From: Arthrobacter subterraneus
Lineage (GTDB): Bacteria > Actinomycetota > Actinomycetes > Actinomycetales > Micrococcaceae
Length of the DNA: 64,000 bases
Assembly: GCF_900099735.1 (NCBI RefSeq)
Contig: NZ_FNDT01000010.1
Coordinates: 62,001-126,000, forward strand
Direction of reading: 5' to 3'
The notes under the pieces were generated by a model. The model searched no databases. It was not told the origin of the DNA and saw nothing but the letters and a program-made list of their open reading frames with translations. How positions within the stretch are numbered: the first letter of the stretch is position 1; every line of letters begins with the position of its first letter. Both the position numbers and the translations under genes were made by a program. Below are positions 17,428 through 25,728 of the stretch, piece after piece.

Positions 17428-18096
17428 ATGAGTACTACCGACACCCGGACCCAACCGGAGGGTCGTAAGCGGCTGGTCCTTGCCGCCGTCGTGCTCCTGC
17501 TCTTCCTGGCTCTGGTGGTGGCTGCGCTGCAGCTGTTCTCCGGCCCGGGAGCGTCCCCGACCACGGCTCCGACGGCGGTTTCGGCAACGTCCGCCCCGGC
17601 AAGTCCGACCCCCTCACCGGTTCCATCGGCGCCCGCACCGCCGCCTGCCCTGCCGACCGCGTCCGCGCCGACCGCGCTCATCATCGAGTCGGCGGATATC
17701 AACGTCCCGGTGTTGCCGCTCACTCCCACGGAGGCGGACCTGGCTGCACAGTCGCTCGTCCCGCCGGAGACCCTCGACGGCTACTGGCTCACCAACTACG
17801 GCGCGCCCGGTGAGGGGTCCAAGGACACCGTGTACGTCACGGGCCACAGCTGGGAGGGCCGCGAAAGCCCCTTCAACCGGCTCAGTTCCGACGTTGAAGT
17901 GGGAGACTCCGTGACACTCACGACCGCCGAGGGGGAGATCGACTACGTGGTGGACACCATCACCACCCACAACAAGGACACGCTGAAGGACAGCGACATC
18001 TGGGACATCGTCCCCAATAGGCTCGTACTGATCAGCTGCTACACCGAGGACCTGTGGGGAAAGAACGTGATTGTCACTGCGACCCCGATATCCTAG
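17428..18096 (+). CDS. Sortase paired with the NVQTA helical surface protein
   Basis: This 222-residue membrane-anchored transpeptidase has a TM segment at about residues 15-37. A Pro/Thr/Ser/Ala-rich stalk (40-82) and a sortase beta-barrel domain follow. The catalytic His is H140 in VTGHSW and the nucleophile is C204 in LISCYTED. The Arg normally found a few residues after the Cys is absent: the segment reads LWGKNVIV and the aligned position is Gly/Lys. Domain length and layout are closest to class E/F actinobacterial sortases. The ATG at 17428 (MSTTDTR) is chosen over upstream GTG codons that would place the start inside the hairpin. It shares a near-identical C-terminal block with the sortase at 28287-29015. 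Its likely substrate is the protein encoded just upstream. Confidence 0.9.
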   Translation: MSTTDTRTQPEGRKRLVLAAVVLLLFLALVVAALQLFSGPGASPTTAPTAVSATSAPASPTPSPVPSAPAPPPALPTASAPTALIIESADINVPVLPLTPTEADLAAQSLVPPETLDGYWLTNYGAPGEGSKDTVYVTGHSWEGRESPFNRLSSDVEVGDSVTLTTAEGEIDYVVDTITTHNKDTLKDSDIWDIVPNRLVLISCYTEDLWGKNVIVTATPIS

Positions 18097-18139
18097 ATGA
18101 CCGTTACCGGGGCAGCGGAGACGAAGGTAGGGGGACGTT

Positions 18140-18952
18140 CTGACCATCAATCTGGTGTTGGCGCTCTTCGCCGGGGCAGTGCTGGTGCTCTCGGCGTTCT
18201 CAACCCTGACGCAGAGGGTCAGCTTGCCCGGCCCTGTACTCGCACTGCTGTTCGGGGCTTTGATCGGCCCTTATGCCCTGGGCATCCTAACCATCGAGGA
18301 CTTTGGAGTTCCGACCGGCACACTGCTTGAGGAGGCCGCGCGCATCACCCTCGCCATCGGACTGACCGGTGTTGCCCTTCGGCTGCCGCACGGCTACTGG
18401 CGGAAGAACCTGCGCTGGATCGCCGCCATCATCCTCCTGGGCATGGTCGGCATGCTGGTCGTGGCCACGGGCGTGCTGTGGGCGCTCCTCGGGATTCCGT
18501 TCCTGCTGGCACTCCTGCTGGGCGCCATCATCACCCCGACCGACCCTGTGGTCACCACACCCATCGTCACCGGTTCCCTGGCCGAGGACCGCATCCCCGA
18601 ACGTGTCCGCCACAACCTCTCCGCCGAGAGCGGCATCAACGACGGACTCGGCTATCTCTTTGTGATGCTGCCCATCCTGCTGCTGACAAAGCCCGGGGTG
18701 GCAGGGCAGGAACTGCTCGTGAAGGTGCTGCTGTGGGAGGTGCTGGGGGCCGCGGTATTCGGTGTACTCGCCGGATTTCTGCTGGCCAGGCTATTCGTTT
18801 GGACGAAGGGCGCCGGGTTGATGGAGGAGTGCTGCCCGCCGCCGTCGTTCCGGAAGGCCGTACGTGTCCCGCCAGCCAGCGTTCGGCCTGGCGTACCAGC
18901 AGTTTCTCCTTCGATCTTCCGACGATGCCCACTCCGTCAGGGGGCCCTGTGA
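18140..18952 (+). pseudogene. Truncated Na+/H+ (CPA1/NhaP-like) antiporter
   Basis: About 225 residues match the N-terminal half of a cation:proton antiporter. Seen are LPGPVLALLFGALIGPY, the helix segment ITPTDPVVTTPIVTG and AESGINDGLGYLFVMLPIL, the ion-binding core region. After LLARLFVWTKGAGLMEE (about 18826) the similarity stops abruptly. The frame runs on as about 40 Cys/Pro/Arg-rich residues unlike any antiporter. A full protein would need roughly 200 more residues. The start is also unclear: GTG at 18155 lacks a near ribosome site, while AGGGGGA sits just before a CTG at 18140. This looks like a deletion remnant. Its end overlaps the convergent ROK gene by 16 bases. Confidence 0.8.
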
Positions 18953-20175
18953 AGCTCGATCTCCAGCGCGTTGCGCCGCACCCTGTCCAGTGCGGCGTTC
19001 ACCGCGCCGGTCAGCACAATGTCGCCGGCCAGCGATGACGCCACCACCCGGGGCGGAAAGTGCGACGTCGCTGCCACCTTTTGCTCGATCTGCTCCGCAA
19101 GGCGCGCTATGGACGGCGCCACGGCGCCGCCGATAACCACGGTGTCCGGATTGAGCAGGGACGCGAGGGTAGAGATGACGCGGGAAAGCCGCTCGGCGAG
19201 GCGCTCCACGATCTCGAGAGCGACGGCGTCACCCGCCTCCGCTGCGGCGAACACGGCCTCGGCGGATGGCTTGGTCTTCTTCGACATGCCTTTGGACAGC
19301 ACGGTCCGGCGGCCTGCTGCAACGGCATCGGACGCCCACGCGCGGGCCAGCGGAGCGATGGCTTCCGGGCTGCCCACGCCTTCCACCAGGTCGAGGTAGT
19401 GCATTTCGCCCCCGCCGCCCAGCGAACCGTGCAGGAGATGTCCGTCCTCGATGATTCCGGCGCCGAACCGTTCGCCGGCAAGGAGCACCAGAAAACTGCC
19501 GTCCGGATCGACCGTGCCGTTGTAGCGCTCCGCGAGAGCCGCGAGGTTGGCATCATTTTCGATGAAGGACCTCCAGTGCGGGCGGCCGGCAAGCACCGCG
19601 GCCCGGTCAACGGACATCCGTTCCCAGAACGGGTTGCCGGTGGGGATGGTCCCGCGGCGGCTGACCGGGGCGGGGATGCCGAAGCATACTGTCAGCACCT
19701 GCGCGGGATCGATACCGCCGTCGTCGAGCGTTGTATCAATGGCGCGCTGCAGCGCCGCGGTCCGGGGGGCGGGATCGGGATCGTCAAGATCGGCGGCGAA
19801 CGCGGCGCCGCCGCGCCCCTTCACGTCCCCGCGCAGGTTCGCGGCGACGCTGCGGATACCGCTGTATCCCGCGTCGACGCCGATCACATAGCCCGCGTTG
19901 TCATTGAGGGCGAAATGCCGGGCGGGCCTGCCCTTGCCGGTTGCGGCCCGCGCCGGCTCCTCGACAATCCATGCGTCACGGAGAAGGTCGTCGCAGACCC
20001 CCAGAACGGTGGCCCGGGTGAGCGACGTTGAGCTGATGAGCTCGTTCGCCGTGAGAGTGCTGCCGGAGGGGACCTGCCAGATCGTGTCGAGGATCAGGCG
20101 CGCGTTGGAACGCCGCAGCATGTTGGTCGACGATGCGGCCGCGGGGGCTGCGCGCCGGGATTCGGGTACGTTCAC
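18937..20175 (-). CDS. ROK-family transcriptional regulator
   Basis: This 412-residue NagC/XylR-type regulator has an N-terminal winged helix at about residues 25-85 (ELISSTSLTRATVLGVCDDLL). A ROK sugar-kinase-like domain follows, with GVDAGYSGIRSVAANLRG, the sugar-site block FIENDANLAALAERY and the glycine-rich GGGGEMHYLDL. The Cys-rich zinc motif CxCGxxGC found in many ROK proteins is not evident here, as GGGEMHYLDLVEG replaces it. It probably senses a sugar. No sugar genes are directly adjacent, so its target is unknown. It is convergent with the antiporter remnant. Confidence 0.88.
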   Translation of the reverse strand: MNVPESRRAAPAAASSTNMLRRSNARLILDTIWQVPSGSTLTANELISSTSLTRATVLGVCDDLLRDAWIVEEPARAATGKGRPARHFALNDNAGYVIGVDAGYSGIRSVAANLRGDVKGRGGAAFAADLDDPDPAPRTAALQRAIDTTLDDGGIDPAQVLTVCFGIPAPVSRRGTIPTGNPFWERMSVDRAAVLAGRPHWRSFIENDANLAALAERYNGTVDPDGSFLVLLAGERFGAGIIEDGHLLHGSLGGGGEMHYLDLVEGVGSPEAIAPLARAWASDAVAAGRRTVLSKGMSKKTKPSAEAVFAAAEAGDAVALEIVERLAERLSRVISTLASLLNPDTVVIGGAVAPSIARLAEQIEQKVAATSHFPPRVVASSLAGDIVLTGAVNAALDRVRRNALEIELHRAP

Positions 20176-20205
20176 CTACCCAGTTAACACGCTGGGGCGT
20201 CGGGA

Positions 20206-20952
20206 CTACTTTTTCTGCCGGCGGCTTCCGCCGTGCCAGTCCTCCTCGATCCCGGTCTCGGCGTCGGTGATCCCGAAACTGCGCAGCTGGGGCCGCTCCC
20301 GGAGGCTGCGCTTCAGCTCGGCGAAGCCGGGGAACCGGGCCAGGGCCACCACGTGGTCCCACAACTCGGCGGCTTCGCTGCGGGAGGGGAGCCTGCTGAT
20401 GACCGGGCCGAAGAAGGCCACGCCTTCCGGCGGCTCGAAGTGGATGATCGGCGTGCCGACGTCCTTGCCGGTCCGGGAGAGCGCGTCGTCGGTTTCAGAC
20501 TGGATGACGGCGTCGAGGGAGCCGTCGTCGAGCGCGTCCGCCAGCGACGGCGGCAGGCCGGCTTCCGCGAGGATCGGTTCCAGGAATTCGCGGGTGCCGT
20601 GGTGGCCCGTGGCGCCGGACTGGGACTCCTCGTCCCGTTCCGTATCAAAGATGTGGGCGCCGAGGCGCGCATACAGCGTGCCGACGGCGTCGGGCCCGTG
20701 TTCCTGGCGGGTCCGCGCGGCGACGCGCAGCAGGCGCAGGCCGGCGGTGTGGCCGGCCTCGTAGCCTTCGGGGAAGTGTGAGTCGTAGTCGACCGACGCG
20801 TTGAGCAGGCGCAGCGAGATGAAGCGCCATTCGACGTCGTAGCCGCGTTCTTCCATCACCAGGCGGACCCATTTGCTAGTCATCCAGGCGAAGGGGCAAA
20901 CAGGGTCGAAGTAGAAGTGGATGTCGGCGTTCTTCTCAGTGGCAGCGTCCAT
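20206..20952 (-). CDS. DsbA-like / Rv2466c-type thioredoxin-fold protein
   Basis: This 248-residue thioredoxin-fold protein belongs to the group of the mycothiol-dependent nitroreductase Rv2466c. The start [19 protein letters not shown] places the redox motif at residues 19-22 as C-P-F-A, so only the first active-site Cys is present. Rv2466c itself has CPWC. Single-Cys variants usually use a monothiol mechanism with mycothiol or have lost redox activity. The helical insert and [23 protein letters not shown] are typical of the subgroup. It is encoded just downstream of the damaged VOC gene on the same strand. Confidence 0.85.
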   Translation of the reverse strand: MDAATEKNADIHFYFDPVCPFAWMTSKWVRLVMEERGYDVEWRFISLRLLNASVDYDSHFPEGYEAGHTAGLRLLRVAARTRQEHGPDAVGTLYARLGAHIFDTERDEESQSGATGHHGTREFLEPILAEAGLPPSLADALDDGSLDAVIQSETDDALSRTGKDVGTPIIHFEPPEGVAFFGPVISRLPSRSEAAELWDHVVALARFPGFAELKRSLRERPQLRSFGITDAETGIEEDWHGGSRRQKK

Positions 20953-20974
20953 TCGGCCACTATAGGGGCGGGAG

Positions 20975-21404
20975 CTAGCCGAGTTCCACGCCGCCGTTGT
21001 CGTTGATGCGCCAGGCGGGGTTGTGGGCGATTTCCCAGATCACGCCGTTCGGGGTCCTCGACATGGGCATGGAAAATCCCGCCGAACCGGCTCTGCTGGG
21101 GTTCCTTCAGGACGGTGCCGCCCGCGCCGGTCATGGCCCCGACCGTGCTCCGGACGGCGTCCGAGCTGTCCACGTTGTGGGAGAGGGTCATGCCGGAAAC
21201 AGCCGGGGCGGTGGTGCCGCCGAGATCCTCGGCGAACTTGGCGGCGTCGAACAGTCCCAGAAGAAGCCCCGGCGCTACCTGGTAGAACAGGATCTCGCCC
21301 GGCACATCGAGTTTGGGTTCCCAGCCGAGGCCCTCCTGATAGAAGCTGCGGGCGGCGTCGAGGTCCCGGGTGGCGAGAGTGATGAAATGAAGCTGCTGGT
21401 CCAT
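20975..21404 (-). pseudogene. VOC family protein with a 1-base insertion near the C-terminus
   Basis: The start [21 protein letters not shown] and the metal-site-like [18 protein letters not shown] mark a glyoxalase/VOC-fold protein of about 142 residues. After [11 protein letters not shown] the frame is lost. In the next frame the expected ending [19 protein letters not shown] continues to TAG at 20977-20975. One extra C in the CCCC run (plus-strand G run 21052-21055) explains this exactly. As sequenced, the frame would run on into the neighbouring DsbA-like gene. Homopolymer position makes a sequencing error plausible, and a recent mutation is the alternative. Confidence 0.85.
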
Positions 21405-21461
21405 GGTGGGGAGCCTAGTATGGCGGGGGACCTTCATCCAGACTGTGAAAGCGAGACACCT

Positions 21462-21773
21462 ATGTCGATTGTTGTTACCGCGGTTTTTACGCCCAGTGAG
21501 GGCGCCTTCGACCAGGTGGTCGAGGCGCTGCGCCCTGCCATCGCTGAGGTGCATGAGGAGCCCGGTTGCCTGCTATATGCCATTCACGAGGCACCGAACG
21601 GTGACATCGTCATGATCGAGAAGTGGGAATCGGTGGAGTCGCTTGACGAGCACGGCGCCGGCGAGGCCGTGCAGCGCCTGGGCGCCTCCCTTGAGGGGCT
21701 GCTGCAGAAGCCGGTCGAGGTCACCCGGTTGACGGCTATCCCGGCCGGGACGGCCGCCCAGGGCGAGCTCTAG
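21462..21773 (+). CDS. Antibiotic biosynthesis monooxygenase (ABM)-fold protein
   Basis: This 103-residue ferredoxin-like dimeric alpha/beta protein is of the YgiN/ABM type, which often acts as quinol monooxygenase or on small reactive compounds. Typical segments are [34 protein letters not shown] and [16 protein letters not shown]. The conserved EPGC and the EKW-type strand fit the family. The start at 21462 is chosen because it begins the conserved first strand; the ribosome site is weak. It is divergent from the VOC gene and convergent with the luciferase-like gene. Confidence 0.88.
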   Translation: MSIVVTAVFTPSEGAFDQVVEALRPAIAEVHEEPGCLLYAIHEAPNGDIVMIEKWESVESLDEHGAGEAVQRLGASLEGLLQKPVEVTRLTAIPAGTAAQGEL

Positions 21774-21795
21774 TCGGTCAACACCCCGGCGGGTC

Positions 21796-22818
21796 TCAAA
21801 CCTTCCGTTCCCACCCGATCGCAGAGGCAACATGCTCCGCGATATTGCGAAGGAGTTTGGCGTTGTAGTCCACGCCGAGCTGGTTGGGCACCGTCAGCAT
21901 GAGTGTGTCGGCGGCGCGGACGGCGTCGTCGTTGGCCAGTTCCGCGGCGATCCGGTCGGGCTCTCCGATGTAGCTCTTCCCGAATCGGGACATGGCGCCG
22001 TCGAGCACGCCCACCTGGTCGCGGGTCTCCCGCAGGGCGCTGAGCGCGAAGTACCGGCGGTCCTCGTCATCGACGATGGGTATGACGCTCCGGCTGACGG
22101 AAACCCGTGGTTCGAAGTTGTGGCCGGCGGCGGCCCATTCCTCGCGGAAGAGCTGGATCTGTTCGGCCTGCAGCTGGTCGAACGGTACGCCGGTGTCTTC
22201 GGTGAGAAGGGTGGAGCTCATGAGGTTCATTCCCTGTCCGGCCGCCCAGACGGCGGTCTTCCGGGTGCCCGCGCCCCACCAGATTCTCTCGCTGAGTCCG
22301 GGGGAGTGCGGCTGCACGGGGAGGAGTCCGGAGCCCTGGCGGGGGTCCGCCTGGGCGATCCCGGCGCCGCTGATGGCGTAACGGAATACCTCCGTGTGCC
22401 GGCGGGCCATGTCCGCGGGCTCTTCGCCGTCGGCCGGTACGTAGCCGAAGTTCGCTGCGCCGTTGAGCGCAGGTTCGGGGGAGCCCCGACTGATGCCGAG
22501 CTGCAGCCGGCCGCCGCTGATCAGGTCGGTTTCCGCTGCTTCCTCGGCCATGTAGAGCGGGTTCTCATAGCGCATGTCCACCACGCCGGTGCCGATCTCA
22601 ATCCGCGAGGTGCGGGCTGCGATCGCCGACAGCAGCGGGAACGGCGCAGCCTGCTGGCGGGCGAAATGGTGGACGCGGAAAAACGCGCCGTCGATGCCGA
22701 TCTCCTCGGCCGCCTCAGCGAGTTCGATGCCCTGGATGAGCGATTCACGCGCGGTGCGCGTGCGTGACCCCTCCAGCGGGGACCAATGGCCGAAGGACAG
22801 GAATCCGATGCGCTTCAT
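21796..22818 (-). CDS. LLM-class (bacterial luciferase-like) flavin-dependent oxidoreductase
   Basis: This 340-residue TIM-barrel flavoprotein starts MKRIGFLSFGHWSP. It contains the family blocks IELAEAAEEIGIDGAFFRVHHF, SRIEIGTGVVDMRYENP and LQLGISRGSPE, where the last contacts flavin. Members oxidise or reduce varied substrates using FMN or F420; neither cofactor nor substrate can be fixed here. I use the ATG at 22818 because the 42 preceding codons look like leader. It lies downstream of xylB on the same strand and may be in its transcript. Confidence 0.87.
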   Translation of the reverse strand: MKRIGFLSFGHWSPLEGSRTRTARESLIQGIELAEAAEEIGIDGAFFRVHHFARQQAAPFPLLSAIAARTSRIEIGTGVVDMRYENPLYMAEEAAETDLISGGRLQLGISRGSPEPALNGAANFGYVPADGEEPADMARRHTEVFRYAISGAGIAQADPRQGSGLLPVQPHSPGLSERIWWGAGTRKTAVWAAGQGMNLMSSTLLTEDTGVPFDQLQAEQIQLFREEWAAAGHNFEPRVSVSRSVIPIVDDEDRRYFALSALRETRDQVGVLDGAMSRFGKSYIGEPDRIAAELANDDAVRAADTLMLTVPNQLGVDYNAKLLRNIAEHVASAIGWERKV

Positions 22819-22888
22819 ACCGGCCACAACCAAGGACGACGGCGGCGCATTCCTTGTGTGGGTCTTCCCTCCGCTGATGCTGTGAGGC

Positions 22889-24277
22889 TTAGGCTGTTGC
22901 CGCCCGCTCCCGGTACCTGCCCAGCACCTCGGGGGTGGGCTCAATGTCTGCCAGTTCGACGCCGGTTGTCCGCCAGGCGGGCAGCGCGCCGGTAAGCGCT
23001 CCAGCTGCCTGCCGGGCGGCGCCGTCGGCCACGTACTCGCCGGGTTCCGGAACGGATACCGGCAGTCCGAAGACGGCGCCCACCGAAAGGCGCAGTGCTT
23101 CGGAGCGGGCGCCGCCGCCTACGAAGATGATGCGCCGCGCCACAACCCCGACGTCGGTGAGCGCCTTGAGTCCGTCCGCGAGGGAGCAGGCAACGCCCTC
23201 GACGGCCGCCCGCGCCACGTTGGCCGGCGTGTAGTTCTGCAGCGTCAGGCCGTGGAGTGATCCGGTGGCGTCCGGGAGGTTGGGGGTGCGCTCGCCGGAG
23301 AAGTATGGCACCAGGGTCAGCCCCTCCGCTCCGGGGGGAGCCTGCAGAGCGAGGCGCGCGAAATCTTCATGGTTCACGCCCAGCAGGCGTGCGGTCGCGT
23401 CAAGCACCAGCGTGGCGTTGAGCGTGCACACCAGCGGCAGGTAATTTCCGGTGGCGTCGGCGAAACCGGCCACCAGGCCGGTGGAGTCCGACGTCGGACT
23501 CTCGGCCACCGCAAAAACCGTGCCTGACGTGCCGACGGACACGACGACGTCGCCCTCCGCCGCACCGACCCCCAGTCCCGCTCCGGCGTTGTCACCGCAG
23601 CCGGCTCCGATGAGCAGTCCGTCGGGTGTCTTCCGGAACTCAAGCGGCCCGAGGACCTCCGGCAGGATGGGGACGTGCCCGAGGGTGCTTTCGAGAACGT
23701 CCGCCAGGTACCCGGTGGACGGTGCCCAGTAGCCGGTACCGGAGGCATCCGAGCGGTCGGTGGCCAACGCCCTCAGCCCGTCTTCGCCCGAGCCTGGGCC
23801 GTAGCCGGCGAGGCGCCAGCTGAGCCAGTCGTGGGGGAGGCAGACCGCCGCCGTCCGCGCGGCGTTCTCCGGCTCGTTGTCCGCGAGCCAGCGGAGCTTT
23901 GTCGCGGTAAGGGACGCCACGGGCACGGTACCGGTGGTCTCGGCCCACCACTGCGCGCCTCTTTCCTCAACGAGAGCCGCCGCGGCCGGGGCGGACCGGG
24001 TGTCATTCCAGAGCAGGGCCGGGCGGACCACCCCGCCGTCGGCGTCCAGGCACACCATGCCGTGCTGCTGTCCGGCAACGGACACGGCGGCGACGTCGTC
24101 GAGCCCGCCCGCCGCCGCGATGGCTTCCTGCAGGGCCGTCCACCAGGCGTCGGGGTGGACCTCGGTGCCGGGCGGGTGCTGCGCTGAGCCCTGACGCACC
24201 AACTCGCCGGTGTCCGCGTCACGGATCACCACCTTGCAGGACTGCGTTGAGCTGTCCACTCCGGCTACCAGGGCCAT
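22889..24277 (-). CDS. xylB: Xylulokinase
   Basis: This enzyme phosphorylates D-xylulose to xylulose-5-phosphate for the pentose phosphate pathway. The 462-residue FGGY kinase has the N-terminal phosphate loop [17 protein letters not shown], the substrate segment [13 protein letters not shown] and the nucleotide site [42 protein letters not shown] lies near the C-terminus. The length is usual for the actinobacterial enzyme. It is downstream of xylA on the same strand, with palindromic element 1 between them. That element may reduce read-through, giving less kinase than isomerase. Confidence 0.94.
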   Translation of the reverse strand: MALVAGVDSSTQSCKVVIRDADTGELVRQGSAQHPPGTEVHPDAWWTALQEAIAAAGGLDDVAAVSVAGQQHGMVCLDADGGVVRPALLWNDTRSAPAAAALVEERGAQWWAETTGTVPVASLTATKLRWLADNEPENAARTAAVCLPHDWLSWRLAGYGPGSGEDGLRALATDRSDASGTGYWAPSTGYLADVLESTLGHVPILPEVLGPLEFRKTPDGLLIGAGCGDNAGAGLGVGAAEGDVVVSVGTSGTVFAVAESPTSDSTGLVAGFADATGNYLPLVCTLNATLVLDATARLLGVNHEDFARLALQAPPGAEGLTLVPYFSGERTPNLPDATGSLHGLTLQNYTPANVARAAVEGVACSLADGLKALTDVGVVARRIIFVGGGARSEALRLSVGAVFGLPVSVPEPGEYVADGAARQAAGALTGALPAWRTTGVELADIEPTPEVLGRYRERAATA

Positions 24278-24299
24278 AACATCTTCCTTCGCTGCTGCT

Positions 24300-24364
24300 G
24301 TGAAGTTTTGTCGCCTAACTGCTGCTAAACCGCGTCAAAACGTCAGTTAGGCGACAAAAACTCC
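24300..24364. repeat. Palindromic element 1 (GTCGCC/GGCGAC family) between xylA and xylB
   Basis: A perfect 16-bp inverted repeat (24306-24321 with 24344-24359) with a 22-base loop lies about 30 bp after xylA. Its outer part, TTTTGTCGCC/GGCGACAAAA, and its flanks GTGAAG and ACTCC are shared with element 2 at 26898-26964. The inner stem differs but stays complementary (TAACTG:CAGTTA). T-tracts on both sides would let it act as a terminator in either direction. Shared sequence plus compensatory change argue for a repeated unit and not a chance hairpin. Confidence 0.8.
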
Positions 24365-24391
24365 GCTGTGGGGTGGGTGTGGAGTCTCTTG

Positions 24392-25582
24392 CTAGGCGCG
24401 GGCGCCCAGGAGGTGCTCCATTGCCAGCTGGTTCAGCCGGACAAACGCGAAGGAACGCTCCGAGGCCTTGTCTACGTCGAAGTCCTCGAACGCGGTGCGG
24501 TCGGACAGGAGGTTCGCGGTTGTCTCGCCTGCAGATAGCGTGGTCTCACCGAGTTCGACGACGCCGGAAACCTTGAGCGCCTCCTGCACCTCGGCGTCGG
24601 CGCGGAAAGCCAGCGCGCGCTCCTTGAGCAGGAGGTACATCGCCACGTTGGCCTTCGCGGACTCCCAGACGCCGTCGTAGCCATCGGTGCGGGACGGCTT
24701 GTAGTCGAAGTGCCTCGGGCCGTCGTAACGGGGACCGCCGTTGGGGAACCCGTTCTCGAGGAGATCCACCGTGAAGAAGGCGCTGGTCAGGTCGCCGTGG
24801 CCGAAGACGAGGTCCTGGTCGTACTTGATGGACTTCTGGCCATTGAGGTCGATGTGGAACAGCTTCCCCGCCCACAGGGCCTGCGCGATTCCATGATTGA
24901 AGTTGAGTCCGGCCATCTGCTCGTGACCCGTTTCAGGGTTCACGCCCACAATGTCGCCGTGTTCCAGCTCGGCGATGAATGCCAAAGCATGCCCGACCGT
25001 CGGCAGGAAGATGTCGCCGCGGGGTTCATTGGGCTTGGGCTCGAGTGCCAGGCGGATCCCGTATCCCTTCTCCTTGATGTAGCCGGCGACGGTGTCCACG
25101 CCCTCTTTCATGCGGTCGAGGGCTGCGGCGAAGTCCTTGGACCCGTCATATTCGGCACCCTCGCGGCCGCCCCACATCACGAAGGTTTCCGCGCCGAGCT
25201 CGGCTGCGAGGTCAATATTGGTGAGGACCTTCCGCAGCGCGAATCGCCGGATGGAGCGGTCGTTGCTGGTGAAGCCGCCGTCCTTGAAGACCGGGTGGCT
25301 GAACAGGTTGGTGGTGACCATGGGGACCTTGAGCCCGGTCTGATCGAGTGCTTCGCGGAAGCTGGAATGGATGCTCGCCCGCTGCTGGTCGGTCGAGCCG
25401 AACGGCACGAGGTCGTTGTCGTGGAACGTGATGCCGTATGCACCGAGTTCGGCAAGCCGGTTGACTGCTTCAACTGGATCGAGCGCCGCACGGGTGTCGG
25501 TGCCGAAAGGGTCGGTGCCGGTCCAGCCGACGGTCCAGAGGCCAAAGGTAAAGCGATCCGCGGGGGTGGGCTGAGGTGACAT
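24392..25582 (-). CDS. xylA: Xylose isomerase
   Basis: This enzyme interconverts D-xylose and D-xylulose. The 396-residue TIM barrel is the usual class I actinobacterial size. It shows [17 protein letters not shown] at the start, the catalytic-base region [24 protein letters not shown], the metal ligands in [29 protein letters not shown] and [14 protein letters not shown]. It is divergent from the ROK regulator with a 146-bp shared control region, and is followed by palindromic element 1 and xylB. There is no xylose transporter in the immediate neighbourhood. Confidence 0.97.
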   Translation of the reverse strand: MSPQPTPADRFTFGLWTVGWTGTDPFGTDTRAALDPVEAVNRLAELGAYGITFHDNDLVPFGSTDQQRASIHSSFREALDQTGLKVPMVTTNLFSHPVFKDGGFTSNDRSIRRFALRKVLTNIDLAAELGAETFVMWGGREGAEYDGSKDFAAALDRMKEGVDTVAGYIKEKGYGIRLALEPKPNEPRGDIFLPTVGHALAFIAELEHGDIVGVNPETGHEQMAGLNFNHGIAQALWAGKLFHIDLNGQKSIKYDQDLVFGHGDLTSAFFTVDLLENGFPNGGPRYDGPRHFDYKPSRTDGYDGVWESAKANVAMYLLLKERALAFRADAEVQEALKVSGVVELGETTLSAGETTANLLSDRTAFEDFDVDKASERSFAFVRLNQLAMEHLLGARA

Positions 25583-25728
25583 GAAGTACTCCGCACTGAG
25601 TTGAGATGGATAAGTTCGTGACTAAAACATATAGCTAAGACGGGCGGGCGTCAACGGCTGGTGCCGAAGTGTTTCCCAATGACGGTGCTATGTTTACGTC
25701 CAGTACAAATTGACGGCAGGGGAGTCGA
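25583..25728. promoter_or_regulatory. Shared xylA / ROK-regulator control region
   Basis: The 146 bp between divergent xylA and the ROK gene contains an AT-rich patch at about 25608-25642 (around GACTAAAACATATAGCTAAG). This stands out from the GC-rich surroundings and lies 30-60 bp ahead of xylA, where a promoter and ROK-repressor operator are expected. The ROK gene side has GGGGAG as ribosome site. I cannot define exact half-sites. Confidence 0.5.
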
